Origin: Erythrobacter litoralis
GTDB lineage: Bacteria > Pseudomonadota > Alphaproteobacteria > Sphingomonadales > Sphingomonadaceae
Direction: 5' to 3'
NCBI RefSeq assembly: GCF_001719165.1
Contig: NZ_CP017057.1
Coordinates: 2,170,001-2,234,000, forward strand
Length of the DNA: 64,000 nucleotides
Of the stretch, positions 42,158-52,048 are shown piece by piece. Each line of letters opens with the position of its first letter. Position 1 is the first letter of the stretch. The position numbers and the translations under genes are program-made. The notes beneath the pieces were generated by a model. That model was not told where the DNA came from. It was given only the letters and a program-made list of their open reading frames with translations, and did not search any database.

Positions 42158-42733
42158 TCATTTCCGTTCGCGCAGGCGGGAGCGCAGGGCAAAACCATAG
42201 ATGACGAGCGCCGTCAGCGCGAAGAAGAACCACTGCCCGGCATAGGCGAGGTGATTGTTGGGCAGGTCCGCAGGGTCGGGCGCGGCGAGCGGTTCGAGTC
42301 CCGCCTGCGGTTCGCTCGCGATGAGGCGCACATTGTCGCCATAGGGCGCCAGCCTTCCGGTGACGAGACCGCCCTGCCAGTCCGGCACCTCCGGCGCGCG
42401 CGACCAGCCGATCGTGACATCGGCCACACCCTGCCCGGAATGTTCGCAACGCGCGACATGGACCCAGCCCGACCGACCATTGGCCGATTTCCCGCCGATC
42501 GAATCGATGCCGCGAACCGTTTCGCAGTCGATCCGTGTCAGCCGGAAAAGGCTTTCCTCGTACTGCGCGGGCGAAGGCCAGCGCACCGTCTCTGTCTCGG
42601 CGAGCGCGGCTTCGTATTGCGCGATCAGCGCCGCCTTCTCGTCCATCCGGCCCAGTTGCCAGATGCCGAGGCCGATCATGGTGGCGACCGCTGCGAGGAC
42701 GAGGATCGTCGGAAGGACGGAGAGGCGTTTCAT
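42158..42733 (-). CDS. surf1: SURF1-family cytochrome c oxidase assembly protein
   Basis: Inner-membrane factor for heme a insertion into subunit I. 191 aa from ATG 42733, shorter than many SURF1 proteins (~230-250). N-terminal membrane helix (~5-25) running into GIWQLGRMDEKAALI, the SURF1 signature; middle part VTIGWSRAPEVPDWQG; C-terminal NNHLAYAGQWFFFALTALVIYGFALR, the second helix. ATG overlaps the stop of the DUF983 gene (ATGA). Confidence 0.92.
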   Translation of the reverse strand: MKRLSVLPTILVLAAVATMIGLGIWQLGRMDEKAALIAQYEAALAETETVRWPSPAQYEESLFRLTRIDCETVRGIDSIGGKSANGRSGWVHVARCEHSGQGVADVTIGWSRAPEVPDWQGGLVTGRLAPYGDNVRLIASEPQAGLEPLAAPDPADLPNNHLAYAGQWFFFALTALVIYGFALRSRLRERK

Positions 42734-43119
42734 GGCTGGGCGGGTTCCTTCGCGCGGGCGGCTTCGTATTGGCGATAGAGCAGCGTCGTGCGGTAGAACC
42801 GCAGGGCGAACACCACTGCGCCCACGGTCAGCGGCGCCCAGACCAGCGCCGACAGCCACAGCGGCGGCCTCAGCACCGCATCGACACCCAGCGCCGCGCC
42901 GATCAGGAACACCGCCAGCACCATCGTCAGCACCCCGGCAAGCCGCCCGCCCCGCTCCAGCGCGCCGAGGTCGAGCCCGCAAGCATCGCAGGAAAGCGCG
43001 ATGCGCGCCGGGGCCTCGAACAGTGTGCGCGCGCCGCAGCGGGGACACAAACCGAAAAGGGCAGCCCGGCCAAGGCCCGGCTGCCCCTTCTGCGCATCAG
43101 GGCCTAAGCCCTGCCCCAT
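42730..43119 (-). CDS. DUF983 membrane protein with zinc-ribbon
   Basis: 129 aa from ATG 43119, sharing one base with the ctaE stop. Near the N terminus two CxxC pairs (CPRCG and CDACG) form a likely zinc ribbon, with two membrane helices (~65-85 and ~90-110). DUF983 proteins are common between ctaE and surf1 in Alphaproteobacteria, implying a part in oxidase assembly, but the mechanism is not known. Confidence 0.88.
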   Translation of the reverse strand: MGQGLGPDAQKGQPGLGRAALFGLCPRCGARTLFEAPARIALSCDACGLDLGALERGGRLAGVLTMVLAVFLIGAALGVDAVLRPPLWLSALVWAPLTVGAVVFALRFYRTTLLYRQYEAARAKEPAQP

Positions 43120-43949
43120 CAGTGGTATTCGGCGCCCCAACCGCCCCAGACATAGACGGCGATGAACAGAAACAGCCACACCACGTCAACGAAGTGCCAG
43201 TACCACGCCGCCGCTTCGAAACCGAAATGCTGGCGAGGGGTGAAATGGCCGAGATAGGCGCGGTAGAGGCACACGGCGAGGAAGATCGTGCCGACGATCA
43301 CGTGAAAGCCGTGAAATCCCGTCGCCATGTAGAAGGCGCTCGAATAGGTGTTGCCGCCGAAGGAGAACGGCGCGACCGCATATTCATAGGCCTGGATGAA
43401 ACTGAACAGCACGCCGAGCGCGATGGTCGCCCACAGGCCCTGCTTGAGCCCCTGCCGGTCGCCGTGGATCAGCGAATGGTGCGCCCAGGTGACCGTGGTG
43501 CCCGAACACAGCAGGATCAGCGTGTTGAGCAGCGGCAGGCTGAACGGGTCGAGCACTTCCTCGATCGCCTTGGGCGGCCAGACGCCGCCGACCACTTCGG
43601 TCAGGGTCGAGGGGAACAGCGAGAAATCGAACCACGCCCAGAACCAGCCGACGAAGAACATGACTTCGGACGCGATGAACAGGATCATGCCGTAGCGCAT
43701 GTGCAGCTGCACAACCGGGGTGTGATCGCCGCGCTGCGCTTCGACGACGATGTTCTTGAACCACATGAAGAAGGTCGCGATCAGGCCGGCAAGGCCCGCC
43801 CACATGACGATAGCGGCCATGGTGCCGAACAGGTCGGGATACCAGCTCAGCACCATCCCCGTGGTGAAGGTCAACGCCGACATCGAGCCAACCAGCGGCC
43901 AGATGTCCGGTTCGAGGATGTGATAGTCGTGGTTTACATTGCCTGCCAT
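43119..43949 (-). CDS. ctaE: Cytochrome c oxidase subunit III (aa3-type)
   Basis: 276 aa, seven membrane helices. DYHILEPDIWPLVGSM at the N terminus; LFIASEVMFFVGWFWAWF with the conserved Glu; ATGFHGFHVIVGTIFL; and AWYWHFVDVVWLFLF before the end EYH. Structural subunit that supports proton uptake and lipid binding. Follows ctaG after 43 bp. Confidence 0.96.
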   Translation of the reverse strand: MAGNVNHDYHILEPDIWPLVGSMSALTFTTGMVLSWYPDLFGTMAAIVMWAGLAGLIATFFMWFKNIVVEAQRGDHTPVVQLHMRYGMILFIASEVMFFVGWFWAWFDFSLFPSTLTEVVGGVWPPKAIEEVLDPFSLPLLNTLILLCSGTTVTWAHHSLIHGDRQGLKQGLWATIALGVLFSFIQAYEYAVAPFSFGGNTYSSAFYMATGFHGFHVIVGTIFLAVCLYRAYLGHFTPRQHFGFEAAAWYWHFVDVVWLFLFIAVYVWGGWGAEYH

Positions 43950-43992
43950 GTTTCTCGTTCCCGTCCCTTAGGAATCCTGCGATGGTTTGGTG

Positions 43993-44583
43993 TTAGCGCG
44001 CGCGCCCGTTCGATACGGGCTGTTTCGCGCGGTGGAAAGTGTAGCTCAGCGTGATCTGTTCGACATCGGCCATGAACTCGTCCTCCTCGATCGCGGGATC
44101 GACGTAGAACAGGACCGGCATGCGCACTTCCTCGCCCGGCTGGAGCGTCTGCTCGGTAAAGCAGAAGCACTGCACCTTCTGGAAATAAAGCCCGGCCTGA
44201 GCGGGTTCGACATTGAAGGTGGCGGTGCCGGTGATCGGCGCATCCGAATTGTTGATCGCGGTATAGGTCGCGATGTCGCGCTCTCCGATGCGGACCGTCT
44301 CGGTCACCTGATCGGGCTTGAACGTCCAGGGCATCCCGCTCGCGGTGGAGGCGTCGAACCGGACCGAGATGGTGCGGTTGACGCCGGCGGCCGCGGCGCG
44401 CGCGGCATCGTCCTCGCTGGCGACCTGCGTCGTCCCGGCAAAGCCGGTAACGCGGCAGAACAGGTCGTAGAGCGGAACCGCCGCATAGCCGAGCCCGAGC
44501 ATGAACAACGCGAACAGCATCGCGTAAAGCCCGGTGCGCAGGTTCCTGCGCGAGGTGTCGGCGTCGATCGTGGAGGCGCTCAT
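43993..44583 (-). CDS. ctaG: Cytochrome c oxidase assembly protein CtaG (Cox11, CuB delivery)
   Basis: 196 aa. One N-terminal membrane helix (~18-38) ending in AAVPLYDLFCRVTGFAGTTQ, the Cox11 signature; periplasmic Ig-like domain with the copper-binding QCFCFTEQ and the end of the fold EITLSYTFHRA-like (QITLSYTFHRA). Delivers copper to the CuB site. Starts one base after the stop region of the 41-aa gene. Confidence 0.95.
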   Translation of the reverse strand: MSASTIDADTSRRNLRTGLYAMLFALFMLGLGYAAVPLYDLFCRVTGFAGTTQVASEDDAARAAAAGVNRTISVRFDASTASGMPWTFKPDQVTETVRIGERDIATYTAINNSDAPITGTATFNVEPAQAGLYFQKVQCFCFTEQTLQPGEEVRMPVLFYVDPAIEEDEFMADVEQITLSYTFHRAKQPVSNGRAR

Positions 44584-44584
44584 G

Positions 44585-44710
44585 TCAGTCCCCCATCCTC
44601 ACCACGGTGATCGCGTAGAACAGCACCACGAAAAACAGGAGCGTCCCGCCGAGCACCAGGTTGCGGCTTTTGCGGCGGCGCTTGAATTCCTCTTCCTCTT
44701 CGGGGGTCAT
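44585..44710 (-). CDS. 41-residue single-helix membrane protein between ctaB and ctaG
   Basis: Short gene easily missed. The ATG at 44710 overlaps the ctaB stop (ATGA) and the TGA ends one base before the ctaG ATG, so it fills the gap exactly. The protein has a Glu run ([10 protein letters not shown]), a basic patch RRRKSRN, one membrane helix (~19-37, [20 protein letters not shown]) and a short tail. A small unnamed protein at this place is common in alphaproteobacterial cta operons (CtaF-like); a role in oxidase assembly is inferred from position. Confidence 0.83.
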   Translation of the reverse strand: MTPEEEEEFKRRRKSRNLVLGGTLLFFVVLFYAITVVRMGD

Positions 44711-45663
44711 GCCAGCACGCCTTCGAGCATTCCGGGCCCGATCAGGCCGTTGGCGGCAAGCACCCGGTCGGCGACCAGCGCCGCGAACAGGGCGAAGAGA
44801 TAGTAGATCGAGAACTTGAAGAGCACCTTCTCCTCACGCATCGAATCCTCCTCGGCACGCTCGCGCAGGCCGACCGGGATGGCAAGGAGGACGAACAGCG
44901 CCGACAGGACGACCGCGACCGAACCGTAGACCCAGCTGGTCCCGCCGATCGCCCAAGGAGCGATCGCGATGGGGGCAAGGACGAAGGTGTAGACGAGTAT
45001 GTGCTGGCGCGTGGTCTTTTCGCCCGCGACCACGGGCAGCATCGGGATACCGACCTTGGCGTAGTCCGACTTCACGAACAGCGCTAGCGCCCAGAAATGC
45101 GGCGGGGTCCAGAAGAAGATGATCGCGAACAGCAGAACCGGCATGGCGGTGATCTCGCCCGTCACCGCGACCCAGCCGATCAGCGGCGGAAACGCGCCCG
45201 AGCCGCCGCCGATGACGATGTTCTGCGGCGTGCGCGGCTTCAGCCACATCGTGTAGACGACCGCGTAATAGACGATCGCGATGGCGAGCGTTGCGGCGGC
45301 GAGCCAGCCGATCGCAACCCCCATCAGCACCACCGATACCGCGGACAGGAACACGCCGAAATCGCGCGCATCCTCGCGCCGCATCCGGCCCGAGGGCAGC
45401 GGACGCTTGGCGGTGCGCTTCATCCCCTTGTCGAGATCGGCCTCCCACCAGTGATTGAGCGCCGCCGAACCGCCCGCACCCATCGAGATCGCGAGGATCG
45501 CGGTGAAGCCGAGCACGGGATGGATGCTGCCAGGCGCGGCGAGCAGGCCGCAGATCCCGGTGAAGATCACCAGCGTCATCACGCGCGGCTTGGTCAGCGT
45601 GAAGAAATCACGCCATTCGGCCGGCATCGTGGTGGTGGGTGTGGCTGCGTTCTGCATCGTCAT
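44707..45663 (-). CDS. ctaB: Protoheme IX farnesyltransferase (heme O synthase)
   Basis: UbiA-superfamily membrane enzyme farnesylating heme b to heme o for the aa3 oxidase. 318 aa, about nine helices. [20 protein letters not shown] at the start; [21 protein letters not shown] is the first Asp-rich site; [24 protein letters not shown] the second. Start ATG 45663. An 88-bp gap separates it from ctaD. Confidence 0.96.
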   Translation of the reverse strand: MTMQNAATPTTTMPAEWRDFFTLTKPRVMTLVIFTGICGLLAAPGSIHPVLGFTAILAISMGAGGSAALNHWWEADLDKGMKRTAKRPLPSGRMRREDARDFGVFLSAVSVVLMGVAIGWLAAATLAIAIVYYAVVYTMWLKPRTPQNIVIGGGSGAFPPLIGWVAVTGEITAMPVLLFAIIFFWTPPHFWALALFVKSDYAKVGIPMLPVVAGEKTTRQHILVYTFVLAPIAIAPWAIGGTSWVYGSVAVVLSALFVLLAIPVGLRERAEEDSMREEKVLFKFSIYYLFALFAALVADRVLAANGLIGPGMLEGVLA

Positions 45664-45751
45664 GATCTTCTATTCGAAGGAGAGCGCACCGCCCCGGCGC
45701 GCCCTCCCCCTGTTGTCCCTGTTTTCGGCGGGCCCCGAAAGGCCCCTCCCG

Positions 45752-47470
45752 TCAGGCGCCGGCCGGCTTTTCGCCGAGCGGACGGTGATCGTGGTAATTG
45801 TGATGATCCTCGATCACCGGCAGCGTTTCGAACTGGTGGAACGGCGGCGGGGAAGACAGCGTCCATTCGAGCGTCGTCGCACCTTCGCCCCACGGATTGG
45901 CCTCGGCCCGGCGGCCCGCGACGAAGGCATAGACGAGGTTGGCGAAGAAGAAGAGCATCGAAATCGCCATGATGTAGTAGCCGTAGGTACTCACCTGGTG
46001 CCACAGCGTGAACGCTTCGGTGTAGTCCGGATAGCGCCGCGGCATCCCCTGCATGCCCAGGAAGTGCTGCGGGAAGAAGATCACGTTCACGCCGATGAAG
46101 AACAGCCAGAAGTGAATGTGGCTGAGCAGTTCGGAGTGCATCCGCCCGCTCATCTTCGGGAACCAGTAGTAGAAGCCCGCGAACATCGAGAACACCGCAC
46201 CCATCGACAGCACGTAGTGGAAGTGCGCTACGACGTAATAGGTGTCGTGAAGGTTGTCGTCGATGCCGCCATTGGCGAGCACGACGCCGGTCACTCCGCC
46301 CACGGTGAACAGGAAGATGAAGCCCAGCGCCCAGACGAGCGGAGACTTGAATTCGAGGCTCCCGCCCCACATCGTCGCCACCCAGCTGAAGATCTTCACG
46401 CCGGTCGGGACCGCGATCACCATGGTGGCCGCGGTGAAATACATCTTCGTGTTCACGTCGAGGCCCACGGTATACATGTGGTGCGCCCACACGATGAAGC
46501 CGACGACGCCGATCGCGACCATGGCATAGGCCATGCCGAGATAGCCGAACACGGGCTTGCGGCTGAAGGTCGCGACGATCTGCGAGATCATGCCGAAGCC
46601 CGGCAGGATCATGATGTAGACTTCGGGGTGGCCGAAGAACCAGAACAGGTGCTGGTAGAGCACCGGATCGCCGCCGCCCGCCGGATCGAAGAAGGTCGTG
46701 CCGAAATTGCGGTCCGTCAGCAGCATGGTGATCGCAGCGGCCAGGACCGGCAGCGCAAGCAGCAGCAGGAAGGCGGTGACCAGCACCGACCACACGAACA
46801 GGGGCATCTTGTGCAGGGTCATGCCCGGCGCGCGCATATTGAAGATGGTGGTGATGAAGTTCGTCGCGCCCAGGATCGAACCCGCGCCCGCAAGGTGGAG
46901 CGAGAAGATCGCGAAATCGACCGCGGGACCGGGCGAACCGGTGGTCGAAAGCGGGGCATAGACCGTCCAGCCCACGCCTGCGCCATTGCCCGCGCCGCCC
47001 GGCACGAACATCGAGAACAGGAGCGAAAAGAAGCCCGCCACGGTCAGCCAGAAAGAGACGTTGTTCATGCGCGGGAACGCCATGTCCGGCGCGCCGATCA
47101 TCAGCGGCACGAACCAGTTGCCGAAGCCGCCGATCATCGCGGGCATCACCATGAAGAAGACCATGATGAGGCCGTGCGCGGTGATGAACACGTTCCACAT
47201 GTGGAGCGCGGTGTTGAGATCCGAGCTGCCGCCCATGAAACCGGCCCACCAGGTCAGGTACTGGATGCCCGGTTCGGCCAGTTCGAGCCGCATGATCCCC
47301 GAAATCGCGCCGCCGATGACCCCGGCGATGATCGCGAAGATCAGGTAGAGCGTCCCGATATCCTTGTGGTTGGTCGACATGAACCAGCGGGAAAAGAAGC
47401 CCGGCTTGTGATCCGCGTGGTCCGCGTGATCTTCCTGGTGGATGTCGAAGCCTTCAGCAGTGGTGGCCAT
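45752..47470 (-). CDS. ctaD: Cytochrome c oxidase subunit I (aa3-type)
   Basis: 572 aa, twelve membrane helices: catalytic subunit with heme a, heme a3 and Cu[16 protein letters not shown] at the first helix; [13 protein letters not shown]; the cross-linked His-Tyr motif [30 protein letters not shown] with the CuB His pair; the K-channel Lys in [21 protein letters not shown] with the heme ligands. Type A heme-copper oxidase. 49 bp downstream of ctaC. Confidence 0.97.
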   Translation of the reverse strand: MATTAEGFDIHQEDHADHADHKPGFFSRWFMSTNHKDIGTLYLIFAIIAGVIGGAISGIMRLELAEPGIQYLTWWAGFMGGSSDLNTALHMWNVFITAHGLIMVFFMVMPAMIGGFGNWFVPLMIGAPDMAFPRMNNVSFWLTVAGFFSLLFSMFVPGGAGNGAGVGWTVYAPLSTTGSPGPAVDFAIFSLHLAGAGSILGATNFITTIFNMRAPGMTLHKMPLFVWSVLVTAFLLLLALPVLAAAITMLLTDRNFGTTFFDPAGGGDPVLYQHLFWFFGHPEVYIMILPGFGMISQIVATFSRKPVFGYLGMAYAMVAIGVVGFIVWAHHMYTVGLDVNTKMYFTAATMVIAVPTGVKIFSWVATMWGGSLEFKSPLVWALGFIFLFTVGGVTGVVLANGGIDDNLHDTYYVVAHFHYVLSMGAVFSMFAGFYYWFPKMSGRMHSELLSHIHFWLFFIGVNVIFFPQHFLGMQGMPRRYPDYTEAFTLWHQVSTYGYYIMAISMLFFFANLVYAFVAGRRAEANPWGEGATTLEWTLSSPPPFHQFETLPVIEDHHNYHDHRPLGEKPAGA

Positions 47471-47519
47471 CGTTTCGGTCTCTCAGGTTTCGTAACTAAT
47501 CAATCGGTTCGCAAGGAGC

Positions 47520-48593
47520 TCAGTCGGCGAGCGCCACTTCGGCCACTTCCCCGACCGGCGCCTCTTCCTCGGCAGCGGCTTCTTCGCCGGTGCCTCCTCC
47601 GGGCATGGTGCCGCCCTGCGAGCGGACCCATGCGGCGAATTGCTCGGGTGGAAGCGCTTCGATCGCGATCGGCATGTAGGCGTGGCGCGTGCCGCACAAT
47701 TCGCTGCACTGGCCATAATAGACGCCCGGCTCCTCGATGGTGAGCAGCTTTTCATTGAGGCGGCCCGGGACCGCATCCTGCTTGAACCAGAGCGAGGGGA
47801 TCGCGAAGGAGTGGATCACGTCCGCGCCGATCGTCTGGATGCGCAGCGGCACGCCGGCGGGCACGACCATGCGGTTGTCGACCGCGAGCTGCGGCGGCTC
47901 GCCGTTCTTGATGGCGTCGGCATCGGACAGCATGTTCGAGATCACCTCGATCTCGCCATGGTCGGGATAGGAATAACCCCAGTACCACTGATAGCCGGTC
48001 GCCTTGATCGTGACCGCGTCCTCGGGCGGCGTTTCATACTGGCGCGCAAGCAGGGTCAGGGACGGCACGGCGATCACGACGAGGATCGCGGCGGGAACGA
48101 TCGTCCAGACCACCTCGATCCAGGTGTTGTGCGTCGTGCGCGAAGGCTCGGGATTGGCGCGGCGGCTGTAGCGCACGACAACATAGAGCAGCAGGCCCAG
48201 CACGAACAGCGAGATCGCGGTGATCACCGGCAGCAGGAACCAGTTGTGCATCCACAGCGCGTATTCGCCGTCCTTGGAATACTGGTCCTGGAAGGTCAGC
48301 GACTTGGCCATCGCGCCCGGTTCCCCGCTGTTCGGGTCGGTCGGCATGCCCTTGTTCTTGGTCGGGGCCATCGGGCTGTAGGCGCCCACGGCCTGCGGAG
48401 GGGTCGTCTCGCTCGCCACGATTTCACCCGACGCCGCGCTCGCGGGCGCTTCGCCGAAGACTTCGCCGCTGCCGGGCGCTGCAGTGAGCGCGTCATCCTG
48501 CGCGAGGGCGACCTGCGGCGCGAACACGACGGAAAGCGCCGCGAGCAGCGACAGGGTAGCGATTTTGATACGGGCGTTCATATGACCCATCAT
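47520..48593 (-). CDS. ctaC: Cytochrome c oxidase subunit II (aa3-type)
   Basis: 357 aa from tandem ATGs at 48593/48590 (a third at 48581 begins MNARIK and would also serve). Signal peptide ending ALAQ, a ~60-residue Ala/Pro/Glu-rich periplasmic stretch, two membrane helices (~120-140, ~160-180), then the cupredoxin domain with YQWYWGYSYPDHGEI and the CuA site YYGQCSELCGTRHAYMPI. An acidic Glu/Ala tail follows. First gene of the oxidase run; its promoter lies in the 246 bp shared with pyrE, where I can identify no operator. Confidence 0.95.
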   Translation of the reverse strand: MMGHMNARIKIATLSLLAALSVVFAPQVALAQDDALTAAPGSGEVFGEAPASAASGEIVASETTPPQAVGAYSPMAPTKNKGMPTDPNSGEPGAMAKSLTFQDQYSKDGEYALWMHNWFLLPVITAISLFVLGLLLYVVVRYSRRANPEPSRTTHNTWIEVVWTIVPAAILVVIAVPSLTLLARQYETPPEDAVTIKATGYQWYWGYSYPDHGEIEVISNMLSDADAIKNGEPPQLAVDNRMVVPAGVPLRIQTIGADVIHSFAIPSLWFKQDAVPGRLNEKLLTIEEPGVYYGQCSELCGTRHAYMPIAIEALPPEQFAAWVRSQGGTMPGGGTGEEAAAEEEAPVGEVAEVALAD

Positions 48594-48839
48594 AGTGTGC
48601 CTAAATCGTTGTCCAGATCTGATCCCATGTCGCCCCGCCCGAAGCCCGTGTGAAGGGCAGGTGGGGCAACGCAATAACCGACAGCTTTGCCAGCGTTGGT
48701 GGTCCCTTAGCCGCGCTTGCCCGCACCCTCAAGCGCTACTAGGGAGATTTTTATGCAAGCTTCCATGCCGCGCGCGCAAGCCCGCGCAAATCCTTGGGTT
48801 TGGGAGCGCCCGCCCGCCATTTTCGACAGGCTTCCCTAG

Positions 48840-49442
48840 ATGAATCGACCCTCCCCCAAAGCCATGACCGAAGACGAAGTGCTCGCCGAATTCCGCAGCT
48901 GCGGCGCGCTGCTCGAAGGTCATTTCAAGCTGTCGTCGGGCAAGCATAGCGGCCATTACCTGCAATGCGCGCGCGTTCTGATGAATCCGGCGCGCGCCGC
49001 CCGCCTCGCCGAAGCGGTGGTGGCGGGCATCCCTGCCGAAGTGGTCGACGCGGTCGACACCGTCGTCTCGCCCGCAATGGGCGGCATCATCATCGGCCAT
49101 GAGGTCGGCCGGGCGCTGGGCAGGGACGCGCTGTTCCTGGAACGACCCGAAGGCACCTTTCACCTGCGCCGCGGCTTTGCGCTCGAAAAAGGGGCGAAGG
49201 TGCTGATGGTCGAAGATGTGGTGACCACCGGGCTTTCCAGCCGCGAGGCGATTGCAGCGGTCGCGCGCGAGGGCGGCGAGGTGATCGCCGAATGCGCGCT
49301 GATCGATCGGTCGATGGGTTCGGTCGATCTCGGCGTTCCCTTCTACCCGCTCGCCGCGTTCGATTTCCCGACCTATGCGCCCGGCGACATCCCGCCCGAT
49401 CTTGCCGCCGTAGCTGTGACCAAGCCGGGTAGCCGGAAATAG
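48840..49442 (+). CDS. pyrE: Orotate phosphoribosyltransferase
   Basis: Pyrimidine synthesis: orotate + PRPP to OMP. 200 aa. LLEGHFKLSSGKHSGHYLQCARVLMNP at the N terminus; PRPP-binding loop VLMVEDVVTTGLSSREAI; substrate loop GRDALFLERPEGTFHLRRGF. ATG 48840 taken as start; MTEDEV at codon 9 is an alternative. Opens a plus-strand run that continues with pdxJ, acpS and lepB; divergent from ctaC. Confidence 0.95.
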   Translation: MNRPSPKAMTEDEVLAEFRSCGALLEGHFKLSSGKHSGHYLQCARVLMNPARAARLAEAVVAGIPAEVVDAVDTVVSPAMGGIIIGHEVGRALGRDALFLERPEGTFHLRRGFALEKGAKVLMVEDVVTTGLSSREAIAAVAREGGEVIAECALIDRSMGSVDLGVPFYPLAAFDFPTYAPGDIPPDLAAVAVTKPGSRK

Positions 49443-49453
49443 GCCTTTCCCCT

Positions 49454-49459
49454 AGGAGG
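49454..49459 (+). promoter_or_regulatory. Shine-Dalgarno site that decides the pdxJ start
   Basis: A perfect AGGAGG lies one base before a GTG (49461) but ten bases before the ATG at 49470. Only the ATG has usable spacing. Confidence 0.75.
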
Positions 49460-49469
49460 CGTGAGCGCA

Positions 49470-50225
49470 ATGTCGAGGACACTCCATCCCAACCCGCTGC
49501 GGCTCGGCGTGAACATCGATCACGTCGCGACGATCCGCAATGCACGCGGCGGCGATCACCCGGACCCTGTTCGCGCGGCGGAAATCGTTGCCAAGGTCGG
49601 CGGGGACGGCATCACCGCTCACCTGCGCGAGGATCGCCGCCATATCCGTGACGAGGACCTGCGCCGCATCCAGCATGCGACCGACCTGCCGTTGAACCTC
49701 GAAATGGCGGCGACCCGCGAAATGCTGGAAATCGCGCTGCGTCACAAACCGCATGCCGCCTGCATCGTCCCCGAAAAGCGCGAGGAGCGCACCACCGAAG
49801 GCGGATTGGACGCGGCCGGGCTGCACAACCAGCTCGCCCCGATCGTCGAGGAACTGAAGGGGGCGGGCATCCGCGTCTCGCTTTTCATCGAGGCGAACGA
49901 GCGGCAATTGGACGCAGCGTTGCGGCTGGGCGCGCCGGTGGTCGAATTCCACACCGGCGAATATGCCCACGCGGTCCAGGACGGCGATTCCGAGCGGACG
50001 GCGGCGGAACTGAGGCGCATTTCCGACATGGCCGCGCTCGCCGCGAAGAACGGGATCGAGCCGCATGCCGGGCACGGCCTCACCTTCGACAACGTGACGC
50101 CGATCGCGGCCATTCCCCAGATCGCCGAGCTCAATATCGGCCACTACCTGATCGGCGAGGCGGTCTTCATCGGGCTCGAGGAGGCGATCCGGCGGATGCG
50201 CGAATTGATGGATGAGGCCAGATGA
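49470..50225 (+). CDS. pdxJ: Pyridoxine 5'-phosphate synthase
   Basis: Last step of DXP-dependent vitamin B6 synthesis. 251 aa TIM barrel from ATG 49470 (see the Shine-Dalgarno site). [19 protein letters not shown] and [30 protein letters not shown] are family hallmarks; [17 protein letters not shown] and FHTGEYA complete the active site. Follows pyrE after 27 bp. Confidence 0.96.
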   Translation: MSRTLHPNPLRLGVNIDHVATIRNARGGDHPDPVRAAEIVAKVGGDGITAHLREDRRHIRDEDLRRIQHATDLPLNLEMAATREMLEIALRHKPHAACIVPEKREERTTEGGLDAAGLHNQLAPIVEELKGAGIRVSLFIEANERQLDAALRLGAPVVEFHTGEYAHAVQDGDSERTAAELRRISDMAALAAKNGIEPHAGHGLTFDNVTPIAAIPQIAELNIGHYLIGEAVFIGLEEAIRRMRELMDEAR

Positions 50226-50238
50226 GAGAGCACCTTTA

Positions 50239-50523
50239 GTGGCCGCACAAGCCCCGGATCTCACCGCCGAACAGAAACGCTGGGCCTTCTTCGGCTCAAC
50301 CCTGTTCCTGACCGCCGTTGGCTTTCTGGGCTATGCGGTGGCGAAAGGCGTCATGCTCGCCTTCGCGATCGGCTGGGTCATCCTCCAGGCGTTCGGCTAT
50401 GTCGGCTCGCTCTCCCGCGCGAAGGGCGATTTCGCCCACCCCCTGTTCAAGAGCCAGGTGATGATCCATTTCGTGGTCCTCGGCCTGTTGGTCGCCCTTA
50501 TCCTGAAAGGCCCACCGGCTTAG
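50239..50523 (+). CDS. Small two-helix membrane protein
   Basis: 94 aa from GTG 50239, which has a GAGAGAG 8 bp upstream; an ATG at 50212 inside pdxJ would add 9 residues but has no ribosome site. Two or three hydrophobic segments (~17-36, ~39-57 and ~73-90) separated by a basic loop (SLSRAKGDF). Function unknown. Small proteins in this place occur between pdxJ and acpS in relatives, by my recollection only. Confidence 0.68.
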   Translation: MAAQAPDLTAEQKRWAFFGSTLFLTAVGFLGYAVAKGVMLAFAIGWVILQAFGYVGSLSRAKGDFAHPLFKSQVMIHFVVLGLLVALILKGPPA

Positions 50524-50591
50524 TTCGCGTCAGCCATGCGGGGCAGATTTTCCGGAAAATTCCCGTAGGATTCACGAAAGGCATTTCCTTC

Positions 50592-51017
50592 ATGATCATC
50601 GGCCTTGGTTCGGACCTGTGCAATATCGAACGCATCGAAAACTCGCTCGAACGCTTCGGCGAGCGCTTCGAGAACCGCGTCTTCACCCCCACCGAACGCG
50701 CCAAGGCCCGCCGCCGCCCCTTCACCATCGCCGGCACCTACGCCAAGCGTTTCGCCGCCAAGGAAGCCTTTTCCAAGGCGATCGGCACAGGATTCAGGCG
50801 CGGCGTCTTCATGAAGGATATCGGCGTCGTCAACGCACCTTCGGGCGCGCCGACGCTCGCGCTTGCCGGCGGCGCGGCAAAGCGGCTTGAAGAAATGACG
50901 CCCCACGGGCATGAGGCGCGCATTCATCTGACCCTCACCGACGATCACCCATGGGCCTATGCGCTCGTGCTGATCGAGGCCCTTCCGCTGCCCGCGCCCA
51001 CCCCGGACCCGTCCTGA
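50592..51017 (+). CDS. acpS: Holo-[acyl-carrier-protein] synthase
   Basis: Transfers 4'-phosphopantetheine from CoA to ACP. 141 aa. [23 protein letters not shown] has the metal-binding Asp; [15 protein letters not shown] has the conserved Glu and Lys. The C-terminal ~12 residues (Pro-rich) extend past the usual end. 68 bp after the small membrane protein gene and 21 bp before lepB. Confidence 0.95.
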   Translation: MIIGLGSDLCNIERIENSLERFGERFENRVFTPTERAKARRRPFTIAGTYAKRFAAKEAFSKAIGTGFRRGVFMKDIGVVNAPSGAPTLALAGGAAKRLEEMTPHGHEARIHLTLTDDHPWAYALVLIEALPLPAPTPDPS

Positions 51018-51038
51018 CCCCTTACGAGAACAATCCCA

Positions 51039-52031
51039 GTGACCGATCACGAATCCAAGCCCTCCGCGAGCGACAACCCGAACAATGCGGCGCCCGTTTC
51101 CGGCGATGCCGGGGGCAATGCGGGCGCGGCCGGCCCCGCACCTCTTCCGCAGGACGGCGGGCAGGAGAGCGAGAAGGTCAACTGGCTGGCCGAACTGCGC
51201 GGCCTTGCGCTGATGCTGCTCGCGGTGCTGGCCTTCCACAGCCTCGTCGCCAAGCCGTTCTACATCCCCTCGGCCTCGATGATGCCGACCCTGTGGGTGG
51301 GCGACCGGCTGATCGTCAGCAAATATCCCTATGGCTGGTCCTGGGCCTCGGCGAGCTTCCACCTGCTCCCGCGAGGCGACTGGCGCATCTGGCCCGACAC
51401 GCCCGAATATGGCGACATCGTCATCCCCGTGCACCCGATCAGGAACGAGGATTACATCAAGCGCGTCGTCGGCCTGCCCGGCGACATCGTCGAGGTCGAG
51501 GGCGGGCGCCTGATCCTGAACGGCACCCCGGTCGCGCGCGAACAGGTCGCATCGGTGCGCCTGCCGTTCGAACCCGAACTCTACTGCAACCGCATCGACG
51601 GGCTGGCGACGCCCTGCCTCGACGCGTTCGAGGATTACCGCGTCACCACGCCCGAGGGCACCTTTTTCGAGCCGCCGACCTTCCGCGAGACGCTGCCCAA
51701 TGGCGCGACCTATCTCATTATCGATCACGAACGCGTGCGCTTCGACGATCACGGCCCCGTCACCGTTCCCGAAGGCCACGTCTTCGTGATGGGCGACAAC
51801 CGCGACCATTCGGCCGACAGCCGCGCCAGCATCGCCGAAAGCGGCCTTGGCGGCCCGGTTCCGCTGGAAAATATCGGCGGGCGCGCGGAATTCATCACCT
51901 TCTCGCTCGACGGGTCGACCACCTGGAACCCGGCGAGCTGGTTTTCCAGCCTGCGCGGCGACCGGGCATGGACCACGCTGCGCCCCGCTCTGGCCGAGGG
52001 AACCGCGCCCCGTGCCGGGGCGAACGAATGA
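51039..52031 (+). CDS. lepB: Signal peptidase I
   Basis: Cleaves signal peptides of exported proteins on the outer face of the inner membrane. 330 aa from GTG 51039. A Ser/Ala/Gly-rich disordered N terminus of about 45 residues precedes one membrane helix (~52-72). Catalytic Ser80 (IPSASMMPTL) and Lys141 (EDYIKRVVGLPGD) form the dyad, and GDNRDHSADSR is box E. In many Alphaproteobacteria rnc and era follow lepB; here a DUF3089 gene follows instead. Confidence 0.94.
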   Translation: MTDHESKPSASDNPNNAAPVSGDAGGNAGAAGPAPLPQDGGQESEKVNWLAELRGLALMLLAVLAFHSLVAKPFYIPSASMMPTLWVGDRLIVSKYPYGWSWASASFHLLPRGDWRIWPDTPEYGDIVIPVHPIRNEDYIKRVVGLPGDIVEVEGGRLILNGTPVAREQVASVRLPFEPELYCNRIDGLATPCLDAFEDYRVTTPEGTFFEPPTFRETLPNGATYLIIDHERVRFDDHGPVTVPEGHVFVMGDNRDHSADSRASIAESGLGGPVPLENIGGRAEFITFSLDGSTTWNPASWFSSLRGDRAWTTLRPALAEGTAPRAGANE

Positions 52032-52048
52032 AGGGACGCGGATAGGCC

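Noticed and set aside
42286..42303. tRNA T-loop-like motif (GGTTCGAGTCC)
   Set aside because: Inside surf1 coding sequence; no acceptor or anticodon stems.
45728..45750. GGGCC/GGCCC hairpin after ctaD as a terminator
   Set aside because: Five-base stem without a T tract inside a continuous oxidase gene run; probably incidental in GC-rich DNA.
45660..47249. 529-codon minus-strand open frame overlapping ctaD
   Set aside because: Shifted-frame shadow of the conserved subunit I gene; product has no domain.
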